A stretch of 54,848 nt of DNA from Ktedonobacteraceae bacterium (GTDB taxonomy: Bacteria > Chloroflexota > Ktedonobacteria > Ktedonobacterales > Ktedonobacteraceae). How positions within the stretch are numbered: position 1 is the stretch's first letter; each line of letters starts with the position of its first letter. The translations under genes and the position numbers were made by a program. Under the pieces are notes generated by a model that saw nothing but the letters and a program-made list of their open reading frames with translations, had not been told where the DNA came from and did not search any database. Of this stretch, positions 9,427 through 18,237 are shown in pieces. The stretch is taken from the NCBI GenBank assembly GCA_019240835.1, contig JAFAXQ010000044.1, positions 1-54,848 on the forward strand, given 5' to 3'.

Positions 9427-9618
9427 TTACTTACTTGCTTGAGTATTTTCTAGTAAATTACTCACTGTTTTCCACGGGATGCGATAAATAGATCTGCTTC
9501 CTTTGTGAGGAAGCAACACTCCTTCAAGTGCTCCTTCCTGAATCCATCGCCGCACCGTTGATGGATGGACCCGTAAAAGGCGAGAAACTTCCACAATCGT
9601 AAGTAATGCTTTTGACAT
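9427..9618 (-). CDS. Excisionase/MerR-type HTH DNA-binding protein (left flank)
   Basis: A 63-residue single-domain helix-turn-helix protein of the HTH_17 (excisionase) type: LTIVEVSRLLRVHPSTVRRW at residues 6-25, then a beta-wing with YRIPW. It is a clear paralogue of the protein at 17974-18168, and both contain EGVLLP followed by a basic loop and YRI.W. The start is ATG with AGGAGAAAGGAAG upstream. It points away from the peptide genes and ends at a perfect hairpin. A role in regulating the peptide island or moving it is inference from position. No integrase is visible. Confidence 0.85.
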   Translation of the reverse strand: MSKALLTIVEVSRLLRVHPSTVRRWIQEGALEGVLLPHKGSRSIYRIPWKTVSNLLENTQASK

Positions 9619-10395
9619 ATCTTCCTTTCTCCTCTTTCTGCTTATTCTTCCAGCAATAGTTGGTATCTTAAAGTCCGTGTGACGAAAAACTCACCAATAT
9701 AACTAGATAGACAAAAAAGTTATGGAGTCCGTATCGTTACACAAACCACACTACGTTTTTTCGATGAGTACCGGATTACTGGCGAAGTAAATGTGCGTTT
9801 GAGGTAGTACATTGGGGGGATAATCACAAGGAGTAAGACGAAGCGTAAAAAGATTGTGGCCGACATGGAGATGGCAGGGTGCAATTAGTGGACAAATGAA
9901 TGGGGCATGTATAGTACTTGTAACACGCGGCTACAAGCTATATGACACAGCTTGAAACGTTATGTTCTTGTTGCTAATGTATGTTGCTCTTGTGTACACG
10001 CACTTTTAGAAGATAAGGAATTTCACCGATGTACAGCAGAAGGGGCATGGGGTATAAAAGAGGCAGTGAATTCAGTGTGCTTTAATGCAGGTCGTAGCAC
10101 GATGATGACAGTGACCACCGAGCAGAAAAAACCAAAGCGACCGCTGGACAAGTATAGTGAATTGCGCTAGAAAACATACTCTGCCAGAAGGTGGAGTGTA
10201 TCTTAAGGCAAGCGTCGTTGTCAGAAAAATAGTTGCAATGAAGTTCTTTATCGACTAATAGGGCGAATCCTTGTCTCTCGTTATGTTTAGTTTCTCTGGC
10301 AACAAGGTGTGCCTGAATTGGCAAGGTACAGGTACCGCCGGTTGTGCTTGTGCTGAAGTTTTTTTAATTTTTCGTAAGTAAAAGGAGTTGATCTT
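9619..10395. other. Long non-coding region upstream of the peptide array
   Basis: A 777-nt gap. I see no convincing gene: the frame at 9952-10170 starts at TTG, has no ribosome site and resembles nothing. The region holds a candidate promoter at 10233-10261, an imperfect hairpin around 10170-10200 (ATACTC.GCC / GG.GAGTGTAT) and, just before the first peptide, the GCTTGTGCT sequence that recurs in every spacer of the array. It also serves as the upstream region of the left HTH gene. Confidence 0.5.
10233..10261 (+). promoter_or_regulatory. Candidate promoter of peptide array
   Basis: TTGCAA (10233-10238) and TAATAG (10256-10261) are 17 nt apart, about 135 nt upstream of the first peptide gene. 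It is the best match I found in this gap, but a weak one. Confidence 0.3.
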
Positions 10396-10629
10396 ATGTT
10401 CGCAAAGAAGATGGTAAGCCTGGAAGACATTGAGTCGCAAACAGCGCTGGAGCTGCCAGCTCGTGAGTTGATGACTGTGAACAACTTCACCAACTTCGCC
10501 ACCTCAGATGCAAGCAATACCTGCTCTGCCAGCGCGGGTAATGGCCTGGTATCTGTCCTAGATATCGCTGCGGCTGTCTGCATCCAAAACGCGGTTGCTG
10601 GTGCATCTGCTGGCCAAACCGTCAGCTAG
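10396..10629 (+). CDS. Tandem precursor peptide A1
   Basis: A 77-residue peptide, first of five paralogues. The acidic N-terminal half (EDIESQTALELPARELMT, residues 10-27) looks like a leader. The C-terminal half is small-residue, Ser/Thr and Asn rich with two cysteines (SNTCSAS and AAVCIQNA) and a hydrophobic stretch GLVSVLDIAAAV. It has no transmembrane-type signal peptide and no double glycine. Ribosome site AAAGGAG lies eight bases before the ATG. The core from CAGATGCAAGC onward is almost identical at the DNA level to peptide A4. I do not recognise a named family; a RiPP or bacteriocin precursor is inferred from the leader-core pattern and neighbours. Confidence 0.75.
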   Translation: MFAKKMVSLEDIESQTALELPARELMTVNNFTNFATSDASNTCSASAGNGLVSVLDIAAAVCIQNAVAGASAGQTVS

Positions 10630-10686
10630 TTCTGCACTTGTGCAATCCGTACTTGTGCTGAAAAACTTGTATGAGGAGATAATCAA

Positions 10687-10914
10687 ATGAAGAAGATGCT
10701 ATGTCTGGAAGAGATTGAATCCCAGACAGTCTTGGAGTTGCCAGCTCGTGAGTTGATGACCGTCAACAGTTTCACGAATGGTTCCGCTGCTAGTGCAGGC
10801 AATAGCTGTACTGCTTTTGCCGGCGGTCCTGGGTCGATTCTCGATATCGGTGCCTGTGTGGGTATCCAGAATGCTGTAGACACTACATCAGCATACCAAA
10901 CCGTCGGCGACTAG
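10687..10914 (+). CDS. Tandem precursor peptide A2
   Basis: A 75-residue paralogue of A1. The leader is conserved (EEIESQTVLELPARELMTV), with an extra cysteine at residue 6 that the others lack. The core differs most among A1-A4: NSFTNGSAASAGNSCTAFAG, then a glycine-rich turn, SILDIGACVGIQNAV and an acidic C-terminus. Two core cysteines are kept, but the second has moved two residues toward the N-terminus. Ribosome site GAGGAGAT is seven bases upstream. Function unknown; probably the same class as its neighbours. Confidence 0.72.
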   Translation: MKKMLCLEEIESQTVLELPARELMTVNSFTNGSAASAGNSCTAFAGGPGSILDIGACVGIQNAVDTTSAYQTVGD

Positions 10915-10973
10915 CCCGGCACAGGTGTATTTGTACTTGTGCTAAAAGCTTTTCGTATTAAGGAGATAGTTAA

Positions 10974-11201
10974 ATGAAAAAGACCCTCAGCGTAGAAGAG
11001 ATTGAGTCGCAAACAGCGCTGGAGCTGCCAGCTCGTGAGTTGATGACTATGAACAACTTCACCAACTTCGCCACCTCAAGTGCAAGCAATGACTGTCGTG
11101 CCAGCTCGGGTGGTGGTTTGGTGTCGATCCTGGATATTGCTGCGGCTGTCTGCATCCAGAATGCTCAGGCCAGTTCAGTTGCAGGCCAAAGCGTCAGCTA
11201 G
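10974..11201 (+). CDS. Tandem precursor peptide A3
   Basis: A 75-residue paralogue. The leader (SVEEIESQTALELPARELMT) and the DNA upstream, including AAAAGCTTTTCGTATTAAGGAGATAG-type sequence, are almost identical to A4, so the two arose by duplication of a unit of about 302 nt. The core is NNFTNFATSSASNDCRASSG, then GGLVSILDIAAAVCIQNA and a variable Ser/Ala tail. Two cysteines are present. AAGGAGAT precedes the ATG, suggesting strong translation. Confidence 0.75.
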   Translation: MKKTLSVEEIESQTALELPARELMTMNNFTNFATSSASNDCRASSGGGLVSILDIAAAVCIQNAQASSVAGQSVS

Positions 11202-11275
11202 CCCTACATACATGTATAGGCACAAGTGCATTGTATGCTTGTGCTAAAAGCTTTTCGTATTAAGGAGATAGTTAA

Positions 11276-11503
11276 ATGAAAAAGACCCTCAGCGTAGAAG
11301 AGATTGAGTCGCAAACAGCGCTGGAGTTGCCAGCTCGTGAGTTGATGACTATGAACAACTTTACCAACTTCGCCACCTCAGATGCAAGCAATACCTGCTC
11401 TGCCAGCGCGGGTAATGGCCTGGTATCTGTCCTGGATATCGCTGCGGCTGTCTGCATCCAGAATGCGATTGCCAATTCATATGCAGACCAAGCTGTCAGC
11501 TAA
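11276..11503 (+). CDS. Tandem precursor peptide A4
   Basis: A 75-residue paralogue that is a mosaic. Its upstream spacer, leader and first core residues match A3 at DNA level, while the middle of its core (SDASNTCSASAGNGLVSVLD) matches A1 at DNA level over more than 50 nt. Only the last dozen residues (IANSYADQAVS) are private. Two cysteines are kept. A perfect 13-bp hairpin lies just after its stop. Confidence 0.75.
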   Translation: MKKTLSVEEIESQTALELPARELMTMNNFTNFATSDASNTCSASAGNGLVSVLDIAAAVCIQNAIANSYADQAVS

Positions 11504-11517
11504 CGCTACACTTGTGC

Positions 11518-11547
11518 AGTACGAATTGCACGAATGCAATTCGTACT
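11518..11547 (+). repeat. Perfect hairpin between peptides A4 and A5
   Basis: A 13-bp stem (11518-11530 with 11535-11547, AGTACGAATTGCA and complement) closes on a CGAA tetraloop. It lacks a T-tract. The other spacers of the array carry weaker inverted repeats built on GCACAAG...CTTGTGC at matching positions, so this may be an RNA processing or stability element between the peptide genes. Confidence 0.55.
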
Positions 11548-11583
11548 TGCACTTGAATCCTTCCTAGTTAAGGAGATAACCAG

Positions 11584-11835
11584 ATGAAGAAGATGCTACG
11601 TCTGGAAGAGATTGAGGCGCAGGCGGCCCTAGAATTGCCGGAGCGCAATTTGATGACGAAGGCCGGTGGACCGCTGGAGGGTTTAGCTGCCATCACAGAG
11701 AATGTCGGGGCAATGACTAGCAATGACAGCATTCTTAATAACCTCCTCTGCCTTAACCTGCCTGTCAACGATCATATGAGTATCCATACTAGTGGCGATA
11801 TTCTCGACACCTCGGGTAAGGCGGTCACCTGCTAA
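11584..11835 (+). CDS. Divergent precursor peptide A5
   Basis: An 83-residue peptide with the same leader type as A1-A4 (LEEIEAQAALELPERNLMT) and the same AAGGAGAT ribosome site, but an unrelated core: AGGPLEGLAAITENVGAMTS, then NDSILNNLLCLNLPVNDHMS, with one internal cysteine and one at the very C-terminus. A pair of glycines follows the leader. It is therefore the odd member of the array, perhaps a partner peptide or an immunity-type factor; neither can be decided from sequence. Confidence 0.7.
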   Translation: MKKMLRLEEIEAQAALELPERNLMTKAGGPLEGLAAITENVGAMTSNDSILNNLLCLNLPVNDHMSIHTSGDILDTSGKAVTC

Positions 11836-11881
11836 CTTTTTCTGTGTCGGTATGACAAGCGTATAGGGGCCTTTCACACTA

Positions 11882-13900
11882 ATGATTGATCATCTATCAT
11901 CGTCACCCACAACGGTTAATAAGAAGAGACAGTTCAAGAATATTCGTCTCCAGGCAATGTTGGAGTCGGGCAAGCTTCCCGTTTTTGAGCTGTCGGGCAA
12001 GTTTCCTGTTTTTGCCAAGGATATGCAATTTAAGAGTACTGTTCTGCAGGCAATAGAGCAGGAGCGCCCTGTACTTGCCCCGAAGGTTCTGCTCATGGGC
12101 GAGTTGAAAGAGAGTGGTTTCCAGCAGCGGCAGTGGCTTATCCAGCGCGAAGGGCAATTTATCCAGGTCTCGGAGTTGCTGTATCGCGTTGCTGAGCAAA
12201 TCAATGGTGAGCACACGCTCCGTGAGATAGCCGAGAGGGTGACAGAGACGACTGATTGGATCGTGAAAGGTACCCATGTACGGCAAATTATCCATAGCAA
12301 GCTTATTCCGATGGGGATAGTGCTTGCGGCGGATGGCTCGGTTGTGGCCCCTACTGTGGCAGGGATTACGGATTGGAAGCGTTCACCGCTCACACTCAAT
12401 GCGCGTGTCAGGCTTATTAGTCCGCGCATCCTTGACCCGATTACTGGAGTGCTGCAAGTTTTCTTTACGCCGTTTGTGCTCGTTCCTGTGTTGGTCACTA
12501 TTGTGCTCGCTCATATATGGTTGTACTTTGTACATGGCCTTACAATGAGCTTGCGGAATGTCCTCTATACGCCAGGGGGATTGCTGCTAGTACTAGCAGT
12601 TATGCTCATATCGAATATCTTCCACGAGTTCGGTCATGCCTCCGCAATTCGTTATGGTGGTGGCCGGGCTAGGGGGATAGGTGCAGGTATTTACCTTGTC
12701 TATCCCGTGTTCTACACTGATCTGACCGATAGTTATCGGCTTGGTCGGTTAGCTAGAGTGCGTACGGATCTAGGCGGGTTTTACTTTCATTTTATCTTTG
12801 AGCTGGGGATCATTGCTTACACTTTGATCTCTAGGAACGATTTTCTGCTCATTATTGTAGCTCTGATCGACCTGGATATCATTTATCAGTGTATGCCCTT
12901 TGTGCGCTTTGACGGCTATTGGACTCTTGCTGATCTGACTGGCATACCAGATTTCTACTCGCAAATGGTTCCATTTGTGCTGAGCGTCTTGCGTATTCCG
13001 GCCTTGCAAGGAACCAAACTGCCGGACTTGAAACCCTGGGTCAAGGTGATATTCACTTGCTACAGTGTCTCTTCAGTCTTCGTGATTGGATATCTCCTCA
13101 CAGCCATGGTCATCTACGAACCGGCTCTCGTCGTGACCACGTGGGGTGCATTATTCGCACAGAGGACGGCGTTCGCCGCTGCTCGCATGACCCATGATGT
13201 GGCGGGCATGGTCTTGCCTGGCGTACAAGTAGTTTTGCTTATCTTGCCGCTGCTGGGAAACGTCTATATACTCACCAACATAGGTGCGAAGGTGTTGGGA
13301 ACCATATTGAAGTTGAGTAAGCATTTTCTTCCACAGTGGAGTCGTGTTGGGGCACTATGCGCCGCTGGCATCGTTGCCCTGGTACTCTTTCTTCAGGTAC
13401 CACAACTGCCTTTTGTAGATGGATTTGGGGTGCCGAGCACCAAGCCCGTCGATGGTATTACTTGCGATCATCTCGAACATTCGACGGAACATATCCATAT
13501 CCATCTGGCTATCTATGTGAAGAGCCAACCAGTAACGATTCCAAGTGATATCGGTAGACCTAGCACCTGTTTCTACTGGTTGCATACCCATCGAACCGAT
13601 GGAGTTATCCATTTGGAAGCTCCTGCCACGGCTGCCTATACTCTGGGCCAATTTCTGGATATCTGGGCACAGAGTAAGCAGATGCTAGTGCTGACGAGTA
13701 CCAGCTTACTGGATAACCCACTCAACGGCCACGAGCTTGTTACCTGGGTCTCACAAGATGGGCAACCAGCGCAGCGCTACACGGGCAATGTAGGCGATCT
13801 CGTCTTACAAGGCCACCAGATCATCACACTTGCCTACGATTCACCAAACGTCAATCCAGTGACGTACTTTGACTGGCGCAATTCGAGTGCTGGGGGATAG
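11882..13900 (+). CDS. PqqD-like/M50 peptide metalloprotease with His-rich ectodomain
   Basis: A 672-residue polytopic membrane protein. Residues about 75-145 look like a PqqD-type RiPP leader-recognition domain (QLIQVSELLYRVAEQI-like register, then LREIAERV). The M50 zinc site HEFGH is at residues 248-252, and RFDGYW at 342-347 matches the second metal-ligand motif of the putative peptide zinc metalloproteases. About eight to ten membrane helices span residues 190-510. The C-terminal 150 residues are extracytoplasmic, with HIHIHL at 537-542 and a CFYWLHTHRTDGVIHLE motif, resembling a domain usually found as a stand-alone secreted protein. No strong ribosome site precedes the ATG. It probably cleaves or handles the peptides of this island. 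Confidence 0.85.
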   Translation: MIDHLSSSPTTVNKKRQFKNIRLQAMLESGKLPVFELSGKFPVFAKDMQFKSTVLQAIEQERPVLAPKVLLMGELKESGFQQRQWLIQREGQFIQVSELLYRVAEQINGEHTLREIAERVTETTDWIVKGTHVRQIIHSKLIPMGIVLAADGSVVAPTVAGITDWKRSPLTLNARVRLISPRILDPITGVLQVFFTPFVLVPVLVTIVLAHIWLYFVHGLTMSLRNVLYTPGGLLLVLAVMLISNIFHEFGHASAIRYGGGRARGIGAGIYLVYPVFYTDLTDSYRLGRLARVRTDLGGFYFHFIFELGIIAYTLISRNDFLLIIVALIDLDIIYQCMPFVRFDGYWTLADLTGIPDFYSQMVPFVLSVLRIPALQGTKLPDLKPWVKVIFTCYSVSSVFVIGYLLTAMVIYEPALVVTTWGALFAQRTAFAAARMTHDVAGMVLPGVQVVLLILPLLGNVYILTNIGAKVLGTILKLSKHFLPQWSRVGALCAAGIVALVLFLQVPQLPFVDGFGVPSTKPVDGITCDHLEHSTEHIHIHLAIYVKSQPVTIPSDIGRPSTCFYWLHTHRTDGVIHLEAPATAAYTLGQFLDIWAQSKQMLVLTSTSLLDNPLNGHELVTWVSQDGQPAQRYTGNVGDLVLQGHQIITLAYDSPNVNPVTYFDWRNSSAGG

Positions 13901-13959
13901 AGGCCTTGTGTCCTTGAAAAGCACTCACTAAACAACTCGTTTTAAGGAGATAGACTGAC

Positions 13960-14238
13960 ATGAAAGAATTCTTCAACGCTTTTGAGCTAAACGATGCAGA
14001 ACTTGACACAGTTGTTGGTGGCTACGAGATTTATGGCGCAAATGGTTACAGTGTTGTTGGCAATGTCCGCAACCCCAACGACGTTGTTGTGACTCCTGGG
14101 TCAGAAGATGGTACGCCTGCCAATACACAGCAGTCAGCAACTCCTAGTGTCACGCCTCAGACTTCCACTCAGACTTCCCAGGGTTCTGGTAGCAGCAGCC
14201 CTCTTAAAGTACTTGGTGGCTTGCTAGGCGGGCTATAA
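13960..14238 (+). CDS. Double-glycine-leader peptide B1
   Basis: A 92-residue precursor. The leader, residues 1-21 (FELNDAELDTVVGG), is a textbook double-glycine leader of the kind cut by C39 exporters. The predicted 71-residue product lacks cysteine. It begins with a Tyr/Gly/Asn segment (YEIYGANGYSVVGN), continues with a Ser/Thr/Gln/Pro-rich spacer and ends with LKVLGGLLGGL. The same AAGGAGATAG ribosome site as the A peptides precedes the ATG. The substrate-exporter match with the ABC gene at 15208 is strong; antimicrobial action is inferred. Confidence 0.85.
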   Translation: MKEFFNAFELNDAELDTVVGGYEIYGANGYSVVGNVRNPNDVVVTPGSEDGTPANTQQSATPSVTPQTSTQTSQGSGSSSPLKVLGGLLGGL

Positions 14239-14288
14239 TCACAGCGGTGAGCTAGAAGGCACAAACTCTCACCGAAGGAGAAGTAAAT

Positions 14289-14564
14289 ATGAAAGAACTC
14301 TTCAACGGTATTGAACTGAGCGATGCCGAACTAGAAATGGTCCTTGGTGGTGCCGATACTGCCACCACGAACACGGCTTCAGCGTCTCAGACTAATGACA
14401 AGACAGTCGTGGCCAATTCGTCTGATGGTTCGCCTGACTTGTCCAAATTCTACGCGACAATGGACAGCTTAGATCGACCGCTAACCGTAACTAGTGCCTA
14501 CAAATACACTAGTTCAAGCAATACCGATCTTAGCCCTCTCGGCGGCCTGCTGGGCGGATTATAG
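14289..14564 (+). CDS. Double-glycine-leader peptide B2
   Basis: A 91-residue paralogue of B1 with leader IELSDAELEMVLGG. The predicted product is again cysteine-free, Ser/Thr/Asp-rich, and shares only the C-terminal SPLGGLLGGL with B1. The middle (DLSKFYATMDSLDRPLTV) differs completely. Two unlike bodies with the same head and tail suggest a two-peptide system or a conserved functional C-terminus. The ribosome site is GAAGGAGAAG. Confidence 0.85.
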   Translation: MKELFNGIELSDAELEMVLGGADTATTNTASASQTNDKTVVANSSDGSPDLSKFYATMDSLDRPLTVTSAYKYTSSSNTDLSPLGGLLGGL

Positions 14565-14646
14565 TCAATGGGTATGAGTGCTTCTATACACAAGAAGTAC
14601 TGATGCACATATCTGATCTCTTCGTAAAATGGTCACTGTCGATATA

Positions 14647-14674
14647 GGGAGGGAGGATATCCTCTCTCCCTTTT
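14647..14674 (+). terminator. Terminator/attenuator before the export genes
   Basis: GGGAGGGAGGA pairs with TCCTCTCTCCC (11 bp including one G-U) and is followed directly by TTTT, a Rho-independent terminator pattern. It lies 13 nt before the start of the HlyD-like gene. It would give more peptide mRNA than exporter mRNA. Its left arm is also a purine-rich, Shine-Dalgarno-like stretch that the hairpin would hide. Confidence 0.65.
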
Positions 14675-14686
14675 ATTTATAAAACC

Positions 14687-15193
14687 ATGACTAAATATTC
14701 CTTTTTTCCGCGTGTTCTCGCATCTCCTTTGTTTATCTTTTGCTGGTTTCTGTTGGCAGTAGTGATTACCGCAGGTATCACAGCTTGGTTTGGGCAGATT
14801 CCCCTATACGCGACAGGCTCAGGAATCATTCTTGATAACAATGTCTCTGCTGGTGAAGGAGATGCCAGGGCAATTGCCCTTATCTTTTTACCTCCCTCTC
14901 CTTCACTGCGACTGCATAGCGGTATGCTCATACAAGTGCGAACGATGGGATCAGAGGTGAACGGCATCATCGATACGGTTGAACCGCGTTTCTTAAGCCC
15001 GAGCCAGGTACGTCAGCGCTATGCACTTAGCGGTGCCTCCTTTTGGAGCATTACTCAACCTTCTCTGGTTGTAACAGCTCGATTAGATGTTGGTATTTCG
15101 AGACAACTTAATCCAGGGAGCCCTGTCCAGGCCCAACTGCGAGTTGGTTCTCGGCGTTTGATCTCGCTGTTCCCTGGATTAAATACAACTTAA
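14687..15193 (+). CDS. Short HlyD-like membrane-fusion protein
   Basis: A 168-residue protein with one N-terminal membrane helix (residues 12-35, FIFCWFLLAVVITAGITAWF). It is followed by a beta-barrel/lipoyl-like segment with GSGIILD, a conserved small domain (LRLHSGMLIQV) and a C-terminal SPVQAQLRVG motif resembling the end of HlyD-family adaptors. The long coiled-coil hairpin of normal HlyD proteins (usually 350-450 residues in total) is missing. No ribosome site is seen before the ATG, which sits just behind the hairpin at 14647-14674. It is probably an accessory of the adjacent ABC exporter. Confidence 0.65.
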   Translation: MTKYSFFPRVLASPLFIFCWFLLAVVITAGITAWFGQIPLYATGSGIILDNNVSAGEGDARAIALIFLPPSPSLRLHSGMLIQVRTMGSEVNGIIDTVEPRFLSPSQVRQRYALSGASFWSITQPSLVVTARLDVGISRQLNPGSPVQAQLRVGSRRLISLFPGLNTT

Positions 15194-15207
15194 AAGAGAG
15201 GTGAATT

Positions 15208-17718
<2,511 letters not shown>

Positions 17719-17855
17719 TGCCGAAACCGTGCATGGTAGCTCTGTCCAGGGAACAGCACAAACATTGCTTGTTTATACAGAGACAAAGTAGGTTAAGAAA
17801 TATGACATGTATAGGAAATTTGTACTCAGTTTTTGGCAAAAATCGGGATGTGTAA

Positions 17856-17884
17856 TTGTAAATTATCTTGGATAATGCTACACT
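17856..17884 (+). promoter_or_regulatory. Candidate promoter of right-flank HTH gene
   Basis: TTGTAA (17856-17861) and TACACT (17879-17884) are 17 nt apart, about 90 nt before the HTH start. The -10 context ATGCTACACT also occurs in the RNase J promoter. Confidence 0.45.
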
Positions 17885-17973
17885 TTCACATAGTGGTCGT
17901 CCGCTAAAGAACAGGGACACCAGATAAAAATCTCATTATTTTACCAAGTAAAAAAGAGGGAAGGATGCAAGTA

Positions 17974-18168
17974 ATGTCCGAGGAACTGTTAACGACTTTC
18001 GAGGTTGCGCGACTCTTGCGCGTTGATCCATCCACAATACGTAGATGGATTAAAGAAGGCACGCTTGAGGGAGTACTCTTACCTCGCAGGGGGAAAAAAC
18101 AGCTCTATCGTATCAGATGGAAAACTTTGAACGATATGCTTCAGGACAGCTCTAGCTGGCTCGTCTAG
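17974..18168 (+). CDS. Excisionase/MerR-type HTH DNA-binding protein (right flank)
   Basis: A 64-residue HTH_17 protein and close paralogue of the one at 9427-9618: LTTFEVARLLRVDPSTIRRW, then EGVLLPRRGKKQLYRIRW. I chose the ATG at 17974 rather than 17965 because GAGGGAAGG then has proper spacing and the N-terminus (MSEELL) aligns with its partner (MSKALL). It points away from the island and ends at a perfect 24-bp hairpin. Confidence 0.85.
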   Translation: MSEELLTTFEVARLLRVDPSTIRRWIKEGTLEGVLLPRRGKKQLYRIRWKTLNDMLQDSSSWLV

Positions 18169-18173
18169 CACCT

Positions 18174-18228
18174 ATTACAAACAAAAGAGTGTGGCGGAGG
18201 AACCCCGCCACACTCTTTTGTTTGTAAT
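18174..18228. terminator. Perfect 24-bp bidirectional hairpin
   Basis: Arms 18174-18197 and 18205-18228 are exact complements with a 7-nt loop (AGGAACC). The A-rich left flank and T-rich right flank give a terminator for both the HTH gene (plus) and copA (minus). It marks the right edge of the peptide island. Confidence 0.8.
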
Positions 18229-18237
18229 TAAGGAATA

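Noticed and set aside
9952-10170. 72-residue frame upstream of the peptide array
   Set aside because: TTG start, no ribosome site, no leader similarity to the peptides.
10396-11835. Calling the A peptides lanthipeptides
   Set aside because: Cys and Ser/Thr are present, but no LanB, LanC or LanM gene is in the window.
10396-11835. CRISPR array
   Set aside because: The repeats are coding paralogues about 300 nt apart, not short repeats with equal spacers.
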